Below, one piece after another: positions 1 to 7,163 of a stretch of 7,163 nt of DNA. The first letter of the stretch is position 1. Each line of letters starts with the position of its first letter. Where the stretch lies: contig JADGRD010000180.1 of the NCBI GenBank assembly GCA_017881285.1, positions 1 through 7,163 on the forward strand, in the 5' to 3' direction. The stretch is from Pseudomonadota bacterium (GTDB lineage: Bacteria; Myxococcota_A; Polyangia; Fen-1088). The position numbers and the translations under genes were made by a program. The notes beneath the pieces are model-generated. The model searched no databases, had not been told where the DNA came from, and saw only the letters and a program-made list of their open reading frames with translations.

Positions 1-1462
<1,462 letters not shown>

Positions 1463-1466
<4 letters not shown>

Positions 1467-4400
1467 GCGCCCTTCTCCGTGGCCAGTTCGAAGAAGAGAG
1501 CGAAGCGCTCCTCGATCATGCGTTCGGCCTCGGCGTCGGATGGTGGCGCGAAATGCTCGGTCACCTCCGGCACCGGGCCCCGCGTCGAGCTGAAGCCGGC
1601 CTCGCGCCGGTCGTTCGCCTCGGATAGCCTCCTGATCTCCTCGCTGACCTTCGATCCGTTGCGGCGGCTGGCGAGAACGGCCTCGTGAGGCAGGAGATAG
1701 GGATGCACGGCCGCAGGCAAGCCATCGCTGTCACGGCCACCGGCCACGAGCGCGGCGCACAGACGGTGCAGGTATGCGCGGCTGTCCGCGGCCGAAAGCG
1801 GGCCGAAGCGCTTCTGGCGCTGCCCGGCCGAACCCTTCGCCACGTGGAAGAGGGCGCTGGCAAAGCCGGGCCGGGCGGGTTCGTCGCCCGCGGCGGCCAG
1901 GACCGCGTACTCGAGAAAAGCGCCTAGGTCCTCCTTGCCCAGGTCATCGGCGGCGACGGCCTTGCGGGTCGTGAAACAGAGCGCGCGGTCGGCCTCGCCC
2001 TGGGCCCACAACCCGGTCTCGCCCACGATGGTGACCGCGACCAGGCGCTCGGGCTCGCCCGGGCGCGCGGGGATGGTGACCTCGAAGCTCGGCGCCCGGC
2101 AATGCACGACGGACGCGCCCGCCGCCATCTCGGTGTTCGCCGCCAAATTGGGCACGAAGCGAAAGGTGTGGCAGGTGGTGTCGCCGGTTCCGAGGACGGC
2201 CGGCAGTGCCTCGCGCCAGCCGCGCAGGATCTCCTTCTCCCGCGCCGCGCTCGCCTGGCGAAACATTCCGGCCGGGCTGCGCCCCGCCAGCTCGGCGGCC
2301 AGCGCCTGGCGCGCGTGCGCGGCATCCAGGTCCTCCCAACCGGGCGTGCCCTGCGCAGCCAGAATGGCGGCCGTCATCGTCTTGCGCATGATGGACGAGA
2401 GCAACAACCGATCCAGGTCGAAGGGCTCGTTCTCGACGTCGGCCACGCCCTCGTCGTCGTCCTCGCGCATGCCCAGGCCAAAGCGCGCCGAAGCCTGCAA
2501 GGGGTCTTCGAGGAAGCGGCGCAGAGTGGCGAGCGAGACCTTGATGGCCATGGCTGGCGGGGATGCTTTTCCGTGCCCAAGCGGAGACAAGCCGAGGACG
2601 CGGGCCAGCGGGGTGAAGAGCGCGGTGGGCAGCGTGGCCAGACGCTTTCTGGCCGAGGCCACGGCGGGCCCGGGCGCGGCCACGGCCTGGCCCAGTTCCT
2701 TCGCCCGACGTTCGGCCTCCGCCGCCGGCAGGAACACGCGGCGCCGGTTCTCGTCGTCGTAGCGGCGCAATTTCGGTCGAGGTTCGCGCCCGTCGCAGAA
2801 CCGGCGCGCGAGCTCGGCCCCGTCGAGGTAGCCGCGGCCGAGGATGGCGCGTAGCTCGAGCAGGGCCGGCGAGGCGGGCAGCTCGTCGCCCGTGATCTCG
2901 TCGCGGCTGACGTAGGAAAGCGTGAGGTGCTCGCGCGCCGAGAGCAGGGTTTCGAGGAACATGTAGAGATCCTGCTCGCGCGCGTCGACGTCGCCGGGCA
3001 GGCGCTGGCCCTCGCGCAAGTCCAGCTCGTGGCGCCCCTGCGATCGCGGGAAGGCGTCCTGACCCAGACCGAGCACGAACACGGCCCGGAACGGGATCGC
3101 GCGCATGGGCACGAACGAGGCGACCGTCACGCCGCTCGCCAGGTAGTGGCCGCGGCTTCCCGGCAAGGCGCCGAGCGCGCGCTTGGCCAGCTCGGCGGCC
3201 ACGCGATACGCGACCGGGCATTGGCCCAGGCCGGTCTCGGCCAGCTCATCGAGCTCGGCGAGAAAACGCGCGACCACGGCCTGGCCGACCCCGTCGTCCT
3301 CATCCAGAACGAGGTACGACCCGATCAGGCCGCGCACGAAATCCAGCCACTCGCCCAAGGGGCGCTGTCGCGGTCCCGTGCGTCCCGACGCGAATCGCGC
3401 ATCCGCGATGAGCGAACGGGCGAGCAGGCCGAACCCCAGCGCGTCCGCGTCGTCGGTCTCGACGAGCGGACCGGGCAGATAGGAGTCGCCGCCGAACGAG
3501 AGCGGACTCGAGGAATCTGCATTGGGCTGGTCCGCCACCGCGCCCAGGGCCAGGCGCGCGAGGCCCTGATCCCAGGAATAGAGATCTCGCGACAGGTACG
3601 CGGGGGTGAAATCCCCGCGGTCCGCGCCGCGCACGATGCCGAGCTCGGCCGCAAGCGCGTGCCAGCCCTCGGGCGTAGCGGACGGAAATCTCGCCATCAG
3701 GCAGGGGTGGGTCAGAAGCGGCAGGAAATCCTTGCGCGAGAAGGTCGAGAAGGGCAGCTCGACGAGCAGGGCGATGGCCTGGGCCACGCGATGGCTGCCC
3801 GCGACGCCGACATCGGCCACGTTGTGCGGCAGCTCGCAACTCTCGCGGAACACGGCCGGGAGCTGCGCCAGGTAGAGGTCCTTGCTTTTCTCGGGCACGA
3901 TGACCGCGACGTCGCACGCGCGCAGCGTGGGATCCTCACGCAGCAGGCTCCAGATCTCCGCGGCCACCACCTCCAGCTCGCGCCGCAAGGAAGGGCAGGG
4001 CAGGACACGCAGGCTGGCATCGAGCTCGGCCGGCCCCCCGCCCGCGTCGGGCGCTCGCCGGTTCACGATGTCGGTCTGCAACCGATGGAGCAGCGTCGTT
4101 GCGTCGCCCGCGGGGAAATCCGTCTCGAAGGTCACGCCTGCGACGCGCGCGAGACGGCGCAGGTTCTCGCGACCGGGCCGCGCCCACAGGGCCAGTGCGG
4201 GGTGTATGCCTGCCTCGGCGGCAAGCAGCTCGTCCCCTTCGCGCAGCTCGACCAGCTTCTCGCGGCAGGGATTGAGCGTGTAGACGTGGATCTCGGACTT
4301 GTGCCCGAGCTGCGCGAGCATGCGGTGATACGCGGTCGCGATGTAGGAAAGGCCGAAGACGTGCACAATTCCGCCCGCATAGGGCGTCGGCGAGCCACGC

Positions 4401-5014
4401 AGGGCCTCGGTCCACAACGCCTCCAGCGGTAGCCAGCGTACGCCGGCATCCTTTCCCTGCCGTTCCAGCCGCCCGCCCGTGCCGAAGATCTCGAGCCACA
4501 GGGCGCGCTGCCATATTTCCAGATCGGAGTCACCCGCGCCTCCGCCCTCTTGCCACAGGTCGAGCATCTCGGCCCGCGAGCCGGCGTACTCGTCGAACAG
4601 ATGGGCCAGGGCCGCGGCAAGCTGGCAGCGCCGCCGGTCGACGGCATCCCGTTCCGCGCCCGCCGCCAAAAGGTAGCCGCGAACGCGGGTGAGGTCGGCC
4701 TTGGCCAGCAGATCGCCGTCGTGGAGTAGCGCGAGCAGGTGGCCCTCGATCACCGCCGCGTCCACCACGCGCGCCTCCGGCACCGCGCGCTCGGCGAGTC
4801 CGCCCAGGAACTTGCGCAGGAAGGTCGCTTCGAGGTTGGCCGCGATGCCCAGCCGCTCGGCCACGCCCAGGCGCAGATACGTCTCGATGTTCTTGTTCGG
4901 TACCACCACCCGCACCGGCGAAAACCCGCTGGTCCGCTGGCGCTCTTCCGATAGCTGGCGCACGAACGCATCCAGCAGCACCTCGGTGCGATGGGACGTG
5001 TGGATGCGCAGCAC
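1463..5014 (-). CDS. recC: RecC, Chi-scanning scaffold subunit of RecBCD
   Basis: RecC is the non-catalytic subunit of RecBCD. It splits the DNA duplex, feeds the strands to RecB and RecD, and scans the 3' strand for Chi. The protein has 1183 residues, slightly longer than E. coli RecC (1122 from memory). The GTG start (5014-5012) gives MLRIHTSHR, which parallels E. coli MLRVYHSNR, and there is no better upstream start. Recognisable blocks are RLGIAAN (54-60), HLFDEY (138-143), VPMRAIPF (635-642) followed by FVLGLGQDAFPR (about 646-657), a DLYMFLETLLSAREHL block shortly after, and RRFLEDPLQASARF (832-845). The last block opens the nuclease-like C-terminal domain. No Walker A is seen in the N-terminal helicase-like fold, as expected for RecC. 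The gene is first in the visible operon and overlaps recB by ATGA. Most residues that contact Chi in the E. coli protein differ here (see findings). Confidence 0.95.
1471..1478 (-). promoter_or_regulatory. Ribosome binding site of recB, inside the recC end
   Basis: On the minus strand GGAGAAGG lies within the last codons of recC, with GGAG eight bases before the recB ATG at 1466. Together with the ATGA overlap this indicates translational coupling and decides the recB start. Confidence 0.7.
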
Positions 5015-5129
5015 GTACGCAGGATACCCCGGCCGGCTGACACGAGTTTGGCCAACCGATCCCGGTCGAAAAACCGCCCGCGACCTGCCACAATTCGCGG
5101 GTCATCCCGTACAGGCAGTCCTCCCTTTG
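5015..5129. promoter_or_regulatory. Divergent intergenic region between recC and the transporter gene
   Basis: These 115 bp must hold the start signals for both recC (leftwards) and the membrane protein (rightwards). I see no convincing sigma70 -35/-10 pair in either direction. Two symmetric elements stand out: a perfect 8-bp palindrome TTGGCCAA (5048-5055), and an inverted repeat CCCGCGA / TCGCGGG (5077-5083 and 5095-5101). Neither start codon has a strong Shine-Dalgarno sequence; recC has only GGGG at a long distance and the transporter has none clear. The regulatory role is inferred from position. Confidence 0.5.
5077..5101. repeat. 7-bp inverted repeat with 11-nt spacer in the divergent promoter region
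   Basis: CCCGCGA (5077-5083) is followed after 11 bases by its exact reverse complement TCGCGGG (5095-5101). It lies 29-53 bp before the transporter ATG. It could be an operator half-site pair or a leader hairpin. In GC-rich DNA a 7-bp match can arise by chance, and there is no T-run to make it a terminator. Confidence 0.4.
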
Positions 5130-6458
5130 ATGAACGATTCTTCCGACCCCCCCTCGAACCGGAGGCTCTTCACTTATTTCGTGCCCCTGGCGCTGCAGGC
5201 GGCGTCGCAGAGCTTGAGCTACCCGCTCATCGCCATGGTGGCCTCGCACGGGCCGGGCGGCGCACTCAACCTAGCCGGGGTCGCGCAGGCCAACCTCATC
5301 ATGTTCATGGTCGGCACCCTGGGCGCTGGCCTGGTCACGGCGGGCATGGTGTTCGCGCGCACGCGCCAGGGCTACGCGCACTTCGTGGCTGTCAACAATC
5401 TCTTATCCCTGGCGACGGCGGTGATCCAGACGGTCATCTGCATTCCGGCGGCCGGCCACCTGGTCTTCGGCACCCTGCTCGGGTTGCCCGCCTCGATCGA
5501 GACCCCGGCCGTGCAGGCCTTTCCCCTCACCATCTTGCTCAATGTTCTGTTCTACGCCCGCAACCCCTATCAGGTCCTGCTCTACAACAACGGCGCCTCC
5601 GGCCGCGCCAGTACCCCGACCTTCGCCCGCATCGCCCTGACCCTGGCCATGGCGCCGGGCTTCTGCAGCGTGGGGCTCGTGGGCCCGCGTTGGGCCATGG
5701 CCTGCCAGACCATTCCGGTGGGCCTCGAAACCCTGCTCTCGTGGTGGTACAGCCGCCCCTTTGCCGCGGCCCTGCCCGAGGATGTCGTCCCCGCGCCAAG
5801 CGGGCGCCAGATCCTGTTCTTCACCCTGCCGCTCTCGCTCGGCGGTTTTCTCATGACCTTGTCGGGCATGGTTTTGGGCGGGGTAATCGCGCGGGCGGCG
5901 GAGCCCGAGCGCATGCTGCCCGTGTACTACCTGGCCGTCGGTCTGGCCAACCCGGCGGCCTTCGCCGCCAGCCGCGTGCAGAACGTGGTCATCGCCTTCC
6001 CGCCGCGTTCGCGTGACGACACGCAGGTGCTGCGCTTTTCCGCCGTGGCCGGCGCGCTGCTCTCGCTCGTCCCGTTGCTCTTTCTGCTGCCCGGGCTCGC
6101 GCACTGGTACTACGTGAGCGTGCAGCGGCTGCCACCCGCGGATCTTTCGCTGGTCTACACCACGGCCCTGCTCTTCCTCGGGTATCCCGTCACGGTCGCG
6201 CTGCGCTGCCATCGCGAGGGACTGGCCGCGCTCGCGCACCGCACGCCGACCATCCTGGCGGGCGACATCGCCTACGTGGCCGCGCTGGCCGTGGCCGCAT
6301 CTTCGTGTCTCGCTCTGAAGATGCCTGGCAACATCATCGGCCCGCTGGTCGTGGGCACGAGCCACCTCGCCAGTCTCGGCATCCTGGTGCTCTTGCTGCG
6401 CGAGCCGAAGGCCGACGGCGGACCGCCCGTCGCGCCGGTGGTCGGTCAGGAAGGGTAG
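5130..6458 (+). CDS. Polytopic membrane transporter, MATE/MOP superfamily, ANKH-like
   Basis: The predicted protein has 442 residues and is largely hydrophobic, with about 12 membrane segments by eye (near 13-36, 48-74, 86-118, 128-150, 165-186, 188-206, 228-250, 262-282, 301-321, 338-358, 373-394, 399-423). The hydrophilic loop near 207-227 divides it into two six-helix halves, the MATE/MOP layout. The second half opens with QILFFTLPLSLGGFLM, paralleling YFVPLALQAASQSLSY at the start of the first. Several segments recall human ANKH: AGMVFARTR (71-79) against ANKH VGLVFVNSKR, and GYPVTVALRCHREG (351-364) against ANKH VPVTVRAHLTG. The substrate cannot be read from sequence; a general MATE exporter or lipid/polysaccharide flippase relative is possible. 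ATG at 5130 is chosen because the first helix follows it closely. The frame stays open upstream only as antisense of recC. No strong ribosome site precedes it, and an in-frame TTG sits just before the ATG. Confidence 0.8.
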   Translation: MNDSSDPPSNRRLFTYFVPLALQAASQSLSYPLIAMVASHGPGGALNLAGVAQANLIMFMVGTLGAGLVTAGMVFARTRQGYAHFVAVNNLLSLATAVIQTVICIPAAGHLVFGTLLGLPASIETPAVQAFPLTILLNVLFYARNPYQVLLYNNGASGRASTPTFARIALTLAMAPGFCSVGLVGPRWAMACQTIPVGLETLLSWWYSRPFAAALPEDVVPAPSGRQILFFTLPLSLGGFLMTLSGMVLGGVIARAAEPERMLPVYYLAVGLANPAAFAASRVQNVVIAFPPRSRDDTQVLRFSAVAGALLSLVPLLFLLPGLAHWYYVSVQRLPPADLSLVYTTALLFLGYPVTVALRCHREGLAALAHRTPTILAGDIAYVAALAVAASSCLALKMPGNIIGPLVVGTSHLASLGILVLLLREPKADGGPPVAPVVGQEG

Positions 6459-6497
6459 CCCTGCCACCTTCGACTCGCCCAATCACCCTCGCTGGCG

Positions 6498-6503
6498 TAT
6501 GCT
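6498..6503 (+). promoter_or_regulatory. Possible -10 element for the slyD-like gene
   Basis: TATGCT matches four of six bases of the sigma70 -10 consensus. It lies in the 75-bp gap between the transporter and the isomerase gene, 30 bp before the isomerase ATG. No good -35 is found at the usual spacing, so the call is weak. The gene may instead be read through from the transporter. Confidence 0.3.
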
Positions 6504-6521
6504 AGAAAAACCACCTCGGTA

Positions 6522-6529
6522 GAAGGAAG
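6522..6529 (+). promoter_or_regulatory. Ribosome binding site of the slyD-like gene
   Basis: GAAGGAAG, with AGGA core, ends four bases before the ATG at 6534 and supports that start. Confidence 0.65.
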
Positions 6530-6533
6530 CGAG

Positions 6534-7034
6534 ATGCAGATAGCAGAACGGACCGTCGTCACCATCCACTACACGTTGACCGACTCCAAGGGCGAGATCC
6601 TCGACTCGTCCGAGGGTCCGGAAGGCGCCGAGCCCCTGTCCTACGTCCACGGGCAGGCCATGATCGTGCCGGGTCTCGAAGCGGCGCTGGCCGGCAAGTC
6701 GGAGGGCGACCACCTCAAGGTCACCGTCGATCCCGACGGTGGCTACGGCCAGCGGCACGAGGCCCTGGTGCAGAAGGTTTCACGCGACGAGTTTCCCGAC
6801 GGCGACGTCGAGGTGGGCATGCGTTTCCGCAGCCACGGCCCCGACGGCGCGCGGGTTCTGACGGTGGTGGCCACCGACGAGGACTCTATCACCCTCGACG
6901 GCAACCACCCCCTGGCCGGCGCCACCCTGAATTTCGACGTGAAGGTGGTGTCCGTGCGCGAGGCCACCGAGCAAGATGTGCGCGGCCATGGCGACCACGA
7001 GTGCTCGGGCTGCCACGGCTGCGGCGAGCACTAG
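6534..7034 (+). CDS. slyD: SlyD-like FKBP-type peptidyl-prolyl cis-trans isomerase
   Basis: This cytoplasmic prolyl isomerase and chaperone has 166 residues. The FKBP fold is split by an insert-in-flap (IF) chaperone domain, as in SlyD. FKBP part: YTLTDSKGEILDSS (13-26), YVHGQAMIVPGLEAAL (37-52). The IF region runs from about 70 to 125, with GYGQRHEALVQKV (70-82) and VGMRF (94-98). The fold then resumes with DGNHPLAG (122-129) and LNFDVKVVSVREAT (132-145). These match E. coli SlyD blocks (YLHG, DAYGQYDENLVQ, VDGNHMLAG, VVAIREAT). The last 15 residues hold Cys157, Cys160, Cys163 and His152, His155, His161, His166, a short version of the long Cys/His nickel-binding tail of E. coli SlyD (196 aa, from memory). 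The start is fixed by a good ribosome site. No hydrogenase or urease genes lie nearby, so a general folding role is as likely as nickel delivery. Confidence 0.93.
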   Translation: MQIAERTVVTIHYTLTDSKGEILDSSEGPEGAEPLSYVHGQAMIVPGLEAALAGKSEGDHLKVTVDPDGGYGQRHEALVQKVSRDEFPDGDVEVGMRFRSHGPDGARVLTVVATDEDSITLDGNHPLAGATLNFDVKVVSVREATEQDVRGHGDHECSGCHGCGEH

Positions 7035-7163
7035 AGCTTCGCCGGCTCGTCGTGGCTGGGCCTGGCTTCCGTTCTCGACGGCGCGTGCTTCTTCGGCGTG
7101 GGCGCCGGCGCCTTCGCCGTGGCTTCGAGTACGACGCTGAGATTGCTGTCCGAGGCCAGCGAG
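7031..7163 (-). CDS. C-terminal end of an unidentified protein (partial)
   Basis: On the minus strand an open frame enters from the right edge and ends at TAG (7033-7031), giving the last 43 residues of a protein. It reads SLASDSNLSVVLEA followed by a tail rich in Ala, Pro and Lys/Arg (APAPTPKK, later EARPSHDEPAKL). Such a tail looks like a disordered C-terminus, and the part before it could be the last strand of a beta-rich domain; a PEGA-type surface domain is one guess. The stretch is too short to identify. The composition and tidy convergent ending suggest a real gene, but an alternative is non-coding DNA after slyD. Confidence 0.45.
   Translation of the reverse strand, partial: SLASDSNLSVVLEATAKAPAPTPKKHAPSRTEARPSHDEPAKL

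Noticed and set aside
4689..5129. 147-residue N-terminal extension of the transporter frame
   Set aside because: It is mostly antisense to the recC start and hydrophilic Arg/Ser-rich. The membrane protein begins naturally at the ATG at 5130, just before its first helix.
5403..6482. 359-residue minus-strand frame opposite the transporter
   Set aside because: It is a low-complexity Arg/Gly/Gln/His-rich shadow of a convincing hydrophobic membrane protein.
7094..7119. 26-nt near-palindrome around GGCGCCGGCGCC, considered as a terminator hairpin
   Set aside because: No T-run follows on either strand. It falls in a stretch coding Ala-Pro repeats, whose GC-rich codons readily give such symmetry.

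Overview
The window is a GC-rich stretch of bacterial chromosome. GC-biased third codon positions leave long open frames on both strands. The codon bias, a recC-recB pair and a SlyD-type FKBP suggest a Gram-negative of the proteobacterial or myxobacterial (former Deltaproteobacteria) kind. That placement is inference; no rRNA or other marker gene is present.

Layout: positions 1-5014 are minus strand and hold the start of recB (N-terminal 488 residues, running off the left edge) and, upstream of it, a complete recC (1183 aa). The two overlap by four bases (ATGA), so they form one operon, probably followed by recD outside the window. A 115-bp gap (5015-5129) separates recC from a divergent plus-strand gene (5130-6458) for a polytopic membrane protein. 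It looks like a MATE/MOP-superfamily transporter, and several segments resemble the animal progressive ankylosis protein (ANKH). After 75 bp comes a SlyD-like FKBP peptidyl-prolyl isomerase (6534-7034) with a short Cys/His metal-binding tail. Its stop codon interlocks, through a shared CTAG, with the stop of a convergent minus-strand gene of which only the last 43 residues are visible.

How the genes work together: RecB and RecC are two subunits of the RecBCD helicase-nuclease, which processes double-strand ends for recombination and degrades linear foreign DNA. The transporter and the isomerase have no evident link to that pathway; they share only location and strand. I found no mobile element, CRISPR array, tRNA or rRNA. 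Nothing here amounts to a clearly new system. The points most worth checking are the loss of most E. coli Chi-contacting residues in RecC and the ANKH resemblance of the transporter.
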